DNA of 64,000 nucleotides from Peptoniphilus ovalis. GTDB lineage: Bacteria; Bacillota; Clostridia; Tissierellales; Peptoniphilaceae. The translations under genes and the position numbers were made by a program. The stretch is taken from contig NZ_JAHLQO010000001.1 in NCBI RefSeq assembly GCF_018919265.1, positions 186,001-250,000 of the forward strand, given 5' to 3'. The notes beneath the pieces were generated by a model. That model worked only from the letters and a program-made list of their open reading frames with translations, searched no databases and was not told the origin of the DNA. Positions 35,945-45,162 of the stretch are shown here, piece by piece. The number at the start of each line of letters is the position of its first letter. Position 1 is the stretch's first letter.

Positions 35945-36193
35945 TTACATATCTTTTAAAAACTCTTCATCTTCTGAATAAAAAGTAGTGTCAAAACCAG
36001 GTTCAATTGCTATAAGACTGTTTTTGCAAGGAATATAAATATTCATGCTCGTTTTCCCTTTTATGATAACAAGATCTAAAGCTCTTGCGATTTCATCTAA
36101 ACCCTTGTCTCTAAAATTTTCATATTCATACTTTTCGAAACTTTCAAGAGAATTCCCTTCATAAAAATCCCAGTTTCTAAGAAAAGATGACAA
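35945..36193 (-). CDS. Hypothetical protein, possibly 5'-truncated
   Basis: An open frame of 82 residues beginning at TTG with a weak GAAAG ribosome site. The acidic C-terminus (EPGFDTTFYSEDEEFLKDM) and a strand-like ALDLVIIKGKTSMNIYIP segment look protein-like, but no family is recognised. It is followed by a terminator. It lies between the chromosome proper and the decayed island, so it could be a remnant. Confidence 0.45.
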   Translation of the reverse strand: MSSFLRNWDFYEGNSLESFEKYEYENFRDKGLDEIARALDLVIIKGKTSMNIYIPCKNSLIAIEPGFDTTFYSEDEEFLKDM

Positions 36194-36207
36194 ACTTTGC
36201 TTTCAAA

Positions 36208-36260
36208 GTAAAAACCCACTATAAAGAAACCAAATCAAGCTTCTCTATAGTGGGTTTTCA
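36208..36260. repeat. Long perfect hairpin, 13-bp stem
   Basis: AAAACCCACTATA (36211-36223) and its exact complement (36246-36258) flank a 22-nt loop whose ends (AGAA, TTCT) extend the stem after one mismatch. The T-run at the stem end would terminate on either strand. Confidence 0.7.
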
Positions 36261-36270
36261 AACAGCTTCA

Positions 36271-36301
36271 AGAGAGCCTATTCTATATGCTCTCTTTTTA
36301 T
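36271..36301 (+). terminator. Terminator-like hairpin, plus strand
   Basis: AGAGAGC and GCTCTCT pair across 11 nt, followed by TTTTTA. No plus-strand gene is seen upstream, so it may end a small transcript or lie downstream of a lost gene. Confidence 0.55.
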
Positions 36302-36469
36302 TTAATCTTCATTAATATAATCAGTCTTCTTCATGTCTTGGAAAATAACGTGAATATGTTCCCTTGGAGCATTTGCATTTTTGTGAACTGATTCGATTAT
36401 ATCTTTGGCGATTTGCTTTTTTGCTTCGTCAGATCTTCCTTCGACTAGCTCTACATGAATAAATGGCAT
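36302..36469 (-). CDS. 4-oxalocrotonate tautomerase family protein
   Basis: A 55-residue protein starting MPFIHVELVEGRSDEAKKQ. After removal of Met, Pro-2 (residue 2 here) is the catalytic base of this tautomerase family, and the length is the usual 55-62. The C-terminal HIHVIFQDM strand also fits. AGGAGG lies before the ATG. The physiological substrate is unknown. Confidence 0.88.
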   Translation of the reverse strand: MPFIHVELVEGRSDEAKKQIAKDIIESVHKNANAPREHIHVIFQDMKKTDYINED

Positions 36470-36546
36470 AAAAAACCTCCTAATTTCATTAGTCTATTCT
36501 ATAATAGTATAATAAAAATTACCTATAAACAATATTTTTTCTTGAT

Positions 36547-36720
36547 TTAAGTACAACACATTCCCTATGCATCCTTCTAGGGAATTGGTCAAGTCCAAAT
36601 ATTTTTTCTACCTCATAACCTGCTTCTATAAATTCTTTTAATCCTCTGCAAGAATCGCTGGGTTACAAGATATATACAAAATATATACAAAAAATCCTCA
36701 GGTTTAAATTCCAAAATCTT
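36547..36720 (-). pseudogene. Fragment of the rlmD 3' end (island boundary)
   Basis: About 170 bp aligns with the last 170 bp of the intact rlmD at 45168-45350, at roughly 85 percent identity by eye. Shared blocks include GGAATTGGTCAAGTCC-like text and CATAACCTGCTTCTATAAA. This copy has an 11-bp tandem duplication (ATATATACAAA) and frame breaks. Upstream of it the sequence changes to an unrelated fragment coding MRISYTLNLDKIQNGINF, so the junction is chimeric. It probably marks an old integration site. Confidence 0.8.
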
Positions 36721-37326
36721 TCACAACTTAGTATATCTAAATCTATTAGATTTTCAACAATTTTTAATAAATCTCTTCCTGGTTTAAAATTAATTCCGTT
36801 TTGGATTTTATCTAAGTTTAGAGTATAAGATATTCTCATTAAACTCAATCCTATTTAAAAATAATTCCATCTAGGATATATTTCTATATCAAATTTTTAA
36901 CTTTTTCCTTCAAGTGTTTATCCATAATTCATTCAAGTGTTTGTTTATTCATTATTATATATTTAAATCTTTATGATATAATATTTGTATAAAAAGCCTT
37001 ACATTAAAGTAGGGCTATTTTTTCAATCAAAAGAGTGGACTTTGTACGCTTTAATATTAGAGGTATGTTAATACTGTTAATATTATTCTAAATTTATCTG
37101 ACTATTTTGCAGATAGTATGTTTTCTTCGAAATATTAAAGCAAGAAATTTAAAGGTTAAAATATTTAAGTCTTAAGAAACCAGACTCAAATATTTTTTAT
37201 TGTTTTTGGTATAAAGTCCAACTTTTTTGGGGTCATCTTAAAATCCTTATTAGCTTTTTATTTTAAACTTATTCTTAAAAATTACATTAGATACTTAATA
37301 TACTTAAATAGTAAAAGAAGTGTGAT
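36721..37326. other. Non-coding junction region of the island
   Basis: It contains a short minus-strand fragment (up to 36848) and two plus-strand terminator hairpins without genes: AGCCTTAC/GTAGGGCT at 36995-37024 and AATATTTAAGTCT/AGACTCAAATATT at 37160-37199. TATAAT-like boxes are abundant. No intact gene seen. Confidence 0.5.
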
Positions 37327-37975
37327 ATGAACAAAAACAGCTTATTTTTATCTATAGTAGATAGAGGAAGAGCAGAGGATATATTAAAAGAACTAAGGGT
37401 ATTTGGCATTGACCATGGATTAGTAATTCATGGTGAAGGGACAGTTTCTAATAAGATATTAAAATTTTTAGATTTAGATGATACAGAAAAAGATATAGTT
37501 GGCACAACTATTTTGTCTAAGGACACTGAAAGACTCCACCTATTTATGGAGGAACATTTTAATATGGAAAAAAAATAAGGGTATAGCCTTTTCTGTTCCC
37601 CTTAGTCACTTTGCAAGAGATAGTTATTTACAGAGCAATGAGGTATATAAAAGCGAGCAGTTTCAATACCATTGTCTCTTTGCCATAGTAAAAGAAGGAG
37701 AAGGAAGGACTTGCGTAGATCTTGCCAAATCAATTGGTGTCTATGGCGGAACTATAATACATGGTAGAGGCAGAGGGGTAAGGCAAAAAGCAGCATTTGA
37801 CCTTGTTTTACAACCCAATGAAGATATAGTCATGATTATATCCTTTAAAGAAAATCTTTTAAAGGTTAAAGATTTGATAAAGGACTGCCAAAGTGCTAAT
37901 TCTCAAAAGGAAACAGCCATTTTTATCCTTCCAGTTTCACATGTAACAGGTATTTATAAGGAAGAAGATAAATAA
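37327..37975 (+). pseudogene. P-II family regulatory protein gene, frameshifted
   Basis: Two overlapping frames together make one protein of about 215 residues. The first frame (37327-37578) ends in MEEHFNMEKK at a run of eight A; the second continues with NKGIAFSVPLSHFARDS and holds the P-II signature YGGTIIHGRGRGVRQKAAF near 37740-37800. Adding one A restores the frame. The usual neighbour of this P-II subgroup is a DUF1538 membrane gene, which indeed follows with a TAATG overlap. It could be a real mutation, a homopolymer sequencing error, or slippage on A8. Confidence 0.8.
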
Positions 37976-39776
37976 TGAATTTATTCCAGTCAAAAATAAG
38001 AGAAGTTCTTCAATCTCTTGTACCAGTAGTTATCTTTGTAAGTATTATAGCCCTTATCTTTATACCTGTTAATCTCCAAGTTACACAACGTTTTTTACTT
38101 GGATCTATTTTTATATTTTTAGGACTTTCTATATTTTTATGGGGTGTGGACAAGTCCATGGAACCTATAGGTAAGCTCATGGCTGAGGAAATTGCAAAAT
38201 CAAAAACAATGTTATTTGCCATTGCACTATCTTTTTTACTAGGATTCCTAATAACAGTAGCAGAGCCTGATTTACTTATTTTAGGAATCCAAATAGAAAG
38301 TGCATCTGGAGGAAAATTGGGGCAAGTCTAATAGTATATACAGTTTCTATTGGAGTGGGGCTAATGATATCTATAGGATCACTTAGACTTTTACTCTCAA
38401 AAAGATATAATATCTTGATGGCAATTATATATGGAATTGTAGCCCTGCTATCAATCTTTATATCCAGTCAATTTTTAGCCATAGCTTTTGATGCTTCTGG
38501 AGCGACAACTGGAGCGTTGACAACTCCATTTATATTGGCAATATCTTTAGGGTTGTCTAGGATGAAGGGTGGATCAAATGAAGCAGATTCATTCGGTCTA
38601 GTAGATGTCATGTCTACGGGACCTATACTGGCGGTATTACTACTTTCTATAATAACAAGGCAAGATACAATCCAGGAAACTAGCCAAGATATAGAAATGG
38701 CAAAGGGTGTAATTTCGCCAATGATTGAATCACTTGGCAATATCTTTATGGAATCTCTAATGGCACTATTGCCGATTGTGGCTCTATTTTTAATATTTAA
38801 TATCTTTAAATTTAAACTAAAAGGACCGGCTCTCTTTAGAATTTTTAGAGGACTAATATACAGTCTTATTGGACTTACATTTTTCTTAGCTGGTGCCAAT
38901 CAGGGCTTTATGGATATGGGAAGACTTTTAGGTATGGGACTTGCAGAAAATTACAGCCAATTTTTAATAATATTGGGATTTATCTTAGGTTTTATAATAG
39001 TATTGGCAGAACCAGCAGTCCATGTCCTTTCAGATCAAATAGAAGAGGTAACTGCAGGGGCTATCCCAGGAATGGTTATTTCTAGAACTTTATCAATTGG
39101 AGTAGGTTTAGCAGTTGCACTTTCCATGGTAAGGATTATGGTACCAGCTGTTCAATTATGGCATTTCATCCTACCAGGATTTTTGCTTTCTATAATATTA
39201 TCCTTTTATGTGGATCCTATCTTTGTAGGAATAGCCTTTGACTCAGGTGGTGTAGCATCGGGACCTATGGCTGCTACATTTGTACTAGCATTTGCTCAAG
39301 GAGTGGCGGATAAGATAGAAACTGCAAGTGTAATAGCAGATGGCTTTGGAGTTATAGCTATGATAGCCATGACACAAGTCTTGAGTATAATGATACTAGG
39401 AGCAATGACCAAGGCTAATGAAAAGAAGAAAGAAGGATATGAGACAAAACCTGAAGAAAAGATTCTTATAAAAGAAAAAATAGAAAGAGAAGAAGTCTTA
39501 ACAGATTTATTAATAATAGAAGTAAGAGACGGATTGGCTGATCAAATCATAGAATATGTACATGGCATTACAAAATCTGGCCCAATAAAGATACATGGTC
39601 GTGACACTAGAGCAGAAGCTTGGAGAAAATACTCATTTGATGTGACTAGCGATTTAGATATAATATGGATTCTACTTCCATCAGACCAAACAAGCCAAAC
39701 TACAGAAAAAATATTAGATGAATTTGGACCTTTGAGTATTTATGCAGTACAAACAGAATTGATGGAAAAAATATAA
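37975..39776 (+). pseudogene. DUF1538 family membrane protein gene, frameshifted
   Basis: Two frames (37975-38331 and 38355-39776) together give about 600 residues with the two internally repeated DUF1538 halves, each holding the motif FLAIAFDASGATTGALTTPF or FVGIAFDSGGVASGPMAATF, and the EPDLLILG/EPAVHVLSDQIEEV pairs. The break is at GGAAAATTGGGG near 38318; one extra A restores the frame. A C-terminal P-II-like extension (LLIIEVRDGLADQIIEYV) is visible after residue 480. DUF1538 proteins are probable transporters controlled by the linked P-II protein. If both breaks are real, the operon is dead. Confidence 0.8.
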
Positions 39777-39796
39777 ATTTAAAAAGCTAATTTATA

Positions 39797-39826
39797 CAAA
39801 AAAGCAGCCTAGAGAGGCTGTTTTTT
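39797..39826 (+). terminator. Terminator of the P-II/DUF1538 operon
   Basis: AGCAGCCT-AGAG-AGGCTG is followed by seven T. Confidence 0.85.
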
Positions 39827-40190
39827 TGAAAAATCTGATAATTTAATAATTAGACCTAAGTCATAATAGTTAATATGGCATAGACTATATTAATAGTTAA
39901 AGCGTAAAATATAGTAATAAAATTTATAAATTTTCCTATAAATTTCCCTAGATAAATTAAAAGTGAGATTGATGCTACAGCCTCACTTTTAATCTTTCAC
40001 TATAAAAATAATGCAGTAATGATTTTTTGCATTCTTCAAATGATTCTTTCTTAGTAGCCTTTAAATCTAATTGGCACTGCATAAATAAATTCATCTCATT
40101 ATTTATCTACCTATTTTCATGACATAAGTACTACACATGGTTTGAGTGGTCATTATGGATAAAACTCTTGATTTTTAAAAAGTATAGTAT
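39827..40190. other. Island DNA with a third trace of the rlmD 3' end
   Basis: A minus-strand fragment of 39 codons (40094 to 39975) has no recognisable family. At 40112-40137 the text TATTTTCATGACATAAGTAC continues as TACACA and matches the last bases of rlmD at 45166-45190 with a few changes; on the minus strand it still reads CVVLMS before a stop. A 9-bp hairpin AAAAGTGAG/CTCACTTTT lies at about 39959-39990. Confidence 0.5.
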
Positions 40191-40800
40191 TTGAGAATAG
40201 GTCAATCACTATCAATTCATCAAATTAGTTCCTATATATCTAAGCTAATTCTATCTAATAAAAAGTCAAATAAATTAATTGTCAGAATACCATATTCATC
40301 CAAGAATGGTTTAATTCTATCTTTTACTATAATAATTTTTTTAAATGAATCATCAATATTTAGAAAAGATGATTTTTCTTGATTTATTTTTTTATAGATG
40401 GAATGTTATAAGCTGATTGTATATAATATTTTTTACTTCCAAGATTGGCTATGAAATCAACTTCCAGCTGTTGTTTTACATTTTTATTATTATCATTTTC
40501 TCTTTTTATAACCATTCCTACATCTAGCATATACCTCTGTATCTTAGCTAGTTAAAGATAATATTTTCATTAGATGTGTTGGATCTATCTATCTAAAATT
40601 TAATCGTGCATTTCTAATCCAAATATCTTCATAATATATCTTGTAAGGTGTTCCTATATATTTTCTCCCTTTTACATCGTACCTATACTCTCTTTTTATA
40701 ATAAAAGAATCTTCAAAATAGCCTATAAATTTATCAATAGTATTTGCCCGCAATCTATTCAAATACTTGGTTATTTTTATTAAATTATTTGAAATTTATA
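40191..40800 (-). pseudogene. Remnant of an AAA ATPase (DUF4143 type)
   Basis: The minus-strand translation retains typical C-terminal blocks: IGYFEDSFIIKREYRYDVKG, KYIGTPYKIYYEDIWIRNAR, QLEVDFIANLGSKKYYIQSA and LDEYGILTINLFDFLLD. Several stops and small frame changes break it, and the N-terminal ATPase half is missing. A genomic-island cargo gene in decay. Confidence 0.75.
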
Positions 40801-41079
40801 CATGAGAACCCGACTTTCATATCTTTAGGAAATGTGTCGGGTAGTGTTTATTTCAAAGAGTTAATTATTAATATTTTTACAATTCAGTTTTTCTAAAATT
40901 TTTATTTGTATGAAGTAATCTCTTATAATATTCATTATAAGACCTACTAAATTTTTTGATAAGTGAAATTTTAACTTCATAATATTGATTGCTTAGCTTA
41001 TAATTTTAAAATTAACTTGTATTATCTTAAGTATACTATTTAAATAAATACTTATTACTTTTTTATAATTTTTATATTC
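40801..41079. other. Non-coding island DNA
   Basis: No gene seen. A hairpin CCCGAC/GTCGGG at about 40807-40836 stands out against very AT-rich surroundings. Confidence 0.4.
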
Positions 41080-41720
41080 AGCAATAACTTTTTTCATTAT
41101 CTTTGAACTATTCTTAATCATTATTCACCGCATCAATTTTTGACGTTTTTAATTTTTCTTCATCCTCCATCGAAAAAATTTTGCTATATTTTCAACATAT
41201 TCATTTCATCATTTGATAACACGAATGCTGATAGATTATCTAAATATATAATATATTTTACAAAAGCTTCTTCCTCTTCTAATTTTCCTTTATAAATGAT
41301 TTCTACAATGAAAAAAATAGCTGACCAAAATATCCTGTAAATCTATCAGTTAAACTCTGATAAAAAATTTTATTAGTCTCTAATAAAGTTAGTAAAGTTA
41401 GCTTTTTATTTAATGATTTTCTTTTTTAATATTAATTTCAAGAATTTCTTTCTTCTTTTATTCAATATCAAGTGCATATTCTCTTTTTCTTAAAAAAGTA
41501 GATAGCGATGAATCCTTTTTCTTTAACACTTTTTTATTCCATCTATACTTAATACAATTTTAGAAAATATATAAATTTTTCTAAAATTGTAAGGTCTCAT
41601 CATTATAATCTCTATAATCATTTTCAAGTCTTAAGGATTGAATAGTGCCTTTTCTTCATAATATTTAATAGCTTTTCTTGTAAGACCTGTTTTATTTTGA
41701 ACTTTCACTTCTAAGCATAA
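41080..41720 (-). pseudogene. Remnant of a MerR-family regulator
   Basis: GGAGGTATATT precedes an ATG near 41716. The translation, with frame shifts and stops, contains TGLTRKAIKYYEEKALFNPL, the MerR helix-turn-helix start, then RLENDYRDYNDETLQF and a coiled region (KDSSLSTFLRKREYALDIE), ending near ALVLSNDEMNMLKI. The upstream ATACTATCGTCTCTTTGGGA region resembles MerR-type promoter spacing but no target gene is left. Confidence 0.7.
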
Positions 41721-41773
41721 TATACCTCCTGTATTTAAAGGATACTATCGTCTCTTTGGGACAAGTCAAATAA

Positions 41774-42337
41774 TTATATAGCATAGTCTAAATTTCTAGC
41801 TAAAACAACATCATTTTCATCTTGATATATTGGTATAGCATTAATATCAAGTAACTCATTTATTAAATGTACTCTATCTGATTTATTTAGGTTTAAAATT
41901 AATGCTTTAGACATAAAAAGTAATGTTCCTGTCCCAATTATCTGTAATTTTTCTATTGTTTTAGCTAAAAAATATTTGATGATTTGTATTTTCTCAGATA
42001 AATCTTTTGTGTCTATTGTTAATCTAAATTCATCTATTATAGCAACAGATCCTATTCCTCCACTATCATCACTATAAGCAATATATGCATTTGCTACATA
42101 CTCTAAATCTGAAGAAACACAGTCAGCTAATAGCAATATATCTTCTAAATTATAATTATTGAAAATAAAAAAATTTATTGTAGCTATATTATATTTAATT
42201 TCCCCATTCTCTAAGTCAGTAAAATCAGAGAAATTTATACATCCATCCATCATATCATCGTCATAGCTAGAAGTTAAAAAAATATCATAACTAGCTAGCT
42301 CATATTTTTTAGAAAATTGATTTAATTGAAATTTCAT
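41774..42337 (-). CDS. Second gene of a two-gene accessory cassette, unknown
   Basis: An intact 187-residue ORF overlapping the end of the HEPN-type gene by 29 nt, hence translationally coupled. It is acidic, with predicted strands (ANAYIAYSDDSGGIGSVAII) and helices (SEKIQIIKYFLAKTIEKLQ). The final third (LNKSDRVHLINELLDINAIPIYQDENDVVLARNL) is helix plus strand. I do not recognise a family; a weak acetyltransferase-like feel to the strand region is not enough to call it. The two genes are the only intact ones in the 40-45 kb part of the island. Confidence 0.65.
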   Translation of the reverse strand: MKFQLNQFSKKYELASYDIFLTSSYDDDMMDGCINFSDFTDLENGEIKYNIATINFFIFNNYNLEDILLLADCVSSDLEYVANAYIAYSDDSGGIGSVAIIDEFRLTIDTKDLSEKIQIIKYFLAKTIEKLQIIGTGTLLFMSKALILNLNKSDRVHLINELLDINAIPIYQDENDVVLARNLDYAI

Positions 42338-43136
42338 CTAAGCCCCCATATTCTGGTAGAATCATAAGTTTAATATATTTAGCTATTACATTTTGATCAA
42401 GAATTTCTCCCTCAAATGCGATATGACTTAAATCATCCATCAAATAAGCATATTGTTCAGACTCTATCTTCTTTTTTATTTCAAACTTATTCAATAGTTT
42501 TATTTTTTCTACATCAATGAAATTCCTTTTACTTTTAAAAGAAACAAGAAAAGAGCTAACAAGTCCAGTTATAAATAAATGTGGGTAATAAATTTTCCCC
42601 TTTTTTTCGACTTTGTATTCAAAAATTATTTTATTATACCTATTATCATCACTATCGAAAGCTAGGCACTCTGAAAATTGATTAAGAATATATGCGGTAT
42701 TTCTAATATAATTCCATATATATTCCGATAAAGATAAACAATCATTAGCTGAAGGAGGTAAATGGTTTTCATGCTCAATTAAATTTCTAATTTTAAGATA
42801 TTTACTTATTGTTACTGTTTTTATAATTTCAAAATACTCTAAATCGCCTAAAAAATCTTTGCTTTTCTTTTTAGAATCATATTTAATTTTATCAATAGCT
42901 AAATTCTTTCTTAATTCTATGGAAGTTACGTTAAATGCCCTCTTTAAAGATAGAAATCCTTGATTTAATTTTTCCTCATTGTTGTTACAGTTTAATATGG
43001 TATTATTTGCTTCTTCCCATATTCTATAAGCGCTATCTAATCCATAAATCTTATTAATGTTTATACTTTTAAGCATCGAAGCATTTTCGAAAATTTTTGT
43101 ATCTATCCATATATTTTCTATAAAATTATTTCCCAT
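42309..43136 (-). CDS. HEPN-motif protein of a two-gene accessory cassette
   Basis: 275 residues, starting at ATG 43136 behind AAGGAAG. The segment KYLKIRNLIEHENHLPP contains R117-N-L-I-E-H122, the Rx4H pattern of HEPN domains, in an all-helical setting (helices near 60-115 and 125-155). HEPN proteins are metal-independent RNases or RNA-binding partners in many toxin-antitoxin and phage-defence systems. The rest (strands near 170-200, FEYKVEKKGKIYYPHLF) is not recognised. The assignment rests on one motif and its context. Confidence 0.6.
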   Translation of the reverse strand: MGNNFIENIWIDTKIFENASMLKSININKIYGLDSAYRIWEEANNTILNCNNNEEKLNQGFLSLKRAFNVTSIELRKNLAIDKIKYDSKKKSKDFLGDLEYFEIIKTVTISKYLKIRNLIEHENHLPPSANDCLSLSEYIWNYIRNTAYILNQFSECLAFDSDDNRYNKIIFEYKVEKKGKIYYPHLFITGLVSSFLVSFKSKRNFIDVEKIKLLNKFEIKKKIESEQYAYLMDDLSHIAFEGEILDQNVIAKYIKLMILPEYGGLDEISIKSIF

Positions 43137-43830
43137 ATTCACTTCCTTAATAAAAATATAATTTATCATAAATTAATTATCAACAAATCCATTACAGTCT
43201 TAAATTGATTCATAGTTGATAATATCTAGTAAATACTGCTTTCAAGAAATTCTTGCACTTAATCTAGATTTTTTAATAAGGCAGAATTCAGTCCTTATTA
43301 ATAAGTGTTATAGCTTCCACATGTGATAGTTAGGTTATATCTTACTTTTTATTTATCATGTAAGATAGCTGATTTACTTTGTCTATCATCTTTATAGTCT
43401 ACACTGACTTTAATTTTTAATTCGGCTATTTTATACTTAACTGATAAGTTGACACTCGAATATTTTGATAGGGTCATTTTCACATAATATGGATATTCTA
43501 TAAGCCTTAAGTAATTCTTTGATGCTAGGAGTATTTCTGCTTCGTCTCTTCTAGTAACAGTATTCACATAAATCCCTTTTCTTGGTTTGGGATTGAATCT
43601 GCAATTTATTATTTTTTATTAGCTCATTAATGAAAACATCATTTACTACCCTGTAAACAACTATATCATCCTTTATTTTAGGAGCGGAGCACAACGTCAT
43701 TATCAATATGTCAACCATCTTATCATACAAGTGTTTGTCTTAATGATGTTCAAACCTTAAAAGTTCGTTGATTTCTCTATAGGTATCGCCACAGTAACAC
43801 TCAATTGTTAATGTTTCTATAGAGCGATTA
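43137..43830 (-). pseudogene. Fragments including an ADP-ribosyltransferase-like piece
   Basis: A 72-residue frame at 43349-43567 (start MNTVTRRDEAEILLASKNYL) has no recognised family. Upstream of it, 43600-43780 translates with stops to KMVDILIMTLCSAPKIKDD and IVVYRVVNDVFINELIKNNK, which resembles the start of phage- or toxin-type mono-ADP-ribosyltransferase domains (pattern IVVYRG). It is not intact. Confidence 0.4.
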
Positions 43831-43834
43831 TTAT

Positions 43835-44940
43835 TTATTTTTTTGCCAATGACATTACTTCTTTATATCCTCTGGCCCAATTAGAATAATAATCTCCCCA
43901 TTTTCTACACTCTTCCACAATTAAAAGCTCTTTGTATCTAGATTTATCATCTATTTTTGAATATAGGTCTCCGTATATATGTTTATTCTTCATATTTATT
44001 ATACATCTCTTCATTTTTACTAATGAATTTAGAGCTATATTTTCTACTCTTTCTATTATTTTCCTCATCAAGATTATTCCTGCTTGATTTTTCTTTTTGG
44101 ACTTTATTAAATGCTTCCTCTGTAATAATTGCTTCGTGATTATCTTTTAGAAGATAATAATTTTCTTTATTTACTGAATCTAATAGTTTTACAGAACCTG
44201 TATACTTTTCATTTTCTAGCATGGTTTTAACACTTCTTTTTGGCCATTTATTTTTCCTTGTTGGGGATTTAATATTTTATTTTTCGAGTTCTTTGACAAT
44301 GGCTATGACACTTTTTCCATCTAAGTACCATTCAAATATTTTCCTGACTACTTTTTGCTTGTTGGAAGTTTATAATAATTCTCCATTTTCATCATGATCA
44401 TAGCCATAGAACTTTCGATTATAAAGTTTTGATGTGCCTTGTGCTGCTCTTTGCTATAGACCCCATTTTATATTTTCACTTCGTTGTTCATTTTCTGACT
44501 GGGCTATTGATTATACTATGGATATAATTAAGTCGGCATCATCTTCTTGACTATCTAAATTTTCTTGTTCAAAAATAACTCTTGCACTTGCTTGCCTTAT
44601 TATTTTTAACGCTTCTAAAGCGTCTAACGTATCTCTACCAAATCAGCTAACGCTTTTGGTCACAATGATGTTTAAATCTTCTTTCTTTATATCTTCAAGC
44701 ATTCTTGAGAATGCTTTTCTACTAGATTTAGTTTTTCCTGATGCAATATCGATATAAATATCTACAAGCTTCCAATTAGAATAATAAGATGTAAGTCTCG
44801 TTAATGCTTATATTTATGCAACAAGACTATTCAATTGATCTCTATCAGATGTGCTGACTCGTGCATAGGTTCCAACTCGTTGGATTTGAAGTTGTTTTTT
44901 TAGGAAGTATCGCATTTACTTTTTTACTCATATTGAACTC
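43835..44940 (-). pseudogene. Decayed large serine recombinase
   Basis: The minus-strand reading keeps one frame over long stretches: TYARVSTSDRDQLNSLVA (resolvase start with the catalytic-region Ser), KLVDIYIDIASGKTKSSRKAF, SVS-stop-FGRDTLDALEALK, IAQSENEQRSENIKWG, KFYGYDHDENG, RKIFEWYLDGKSVIAIVKEL, KTMLENEKYTGSVKLLDSVN and DNHEAIITEEAFNKVQKE (recombinase domain). At least five in-frame stops interrupt it, several explained by a single C-to-T change of CGA or CAA. It was probably the integrase of the island. Confidence 0.88.
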
Positions 44941-45089
44941 CCTAATTCATCCTATTTATTATATCATTTTATGTATATGATGAGCAGCCTCATGTTGTCC
45001 ATCTTGTTCACTTTTCCTAAAATATCCATAGTGTCTACACACCCTGTAATAATCTTTAATTGACCTGTTTGCTCATATTGATTTTATAG

Positions 45090-45131
45090 CAAAAAATGGC
45101 TTTTAAGATTTCATTTAAAATCCTAAAAGCC
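45090..45131 (-). terminator. Terminator of rlmD
   Basis: On the minus strand GGCTTTTA and TAAAAGCC form the base of a long stem with GATT/AATC inside, followed by ATTTTTTG. Confidence 0.8.
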
Positions 45132-45162
45132 ACCCATTTCAACACTTTTATAGCCTGTTATC

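Noticed and set aside
36663-36848. A 61-codon minus-strand ORF at the island edge
   Set aside because: Its C-terminal third lies in the rlmD fragment read out of frame and its start belongs to another fragment, so it is a chimera without a proper ribosome site.
40191-40382. A 63-codon plus-strand ORF in the island
   Set aside because: It is the opposite strand of the DUF4143 ATPase remnant, whose minus-strand translation matches family blocks.
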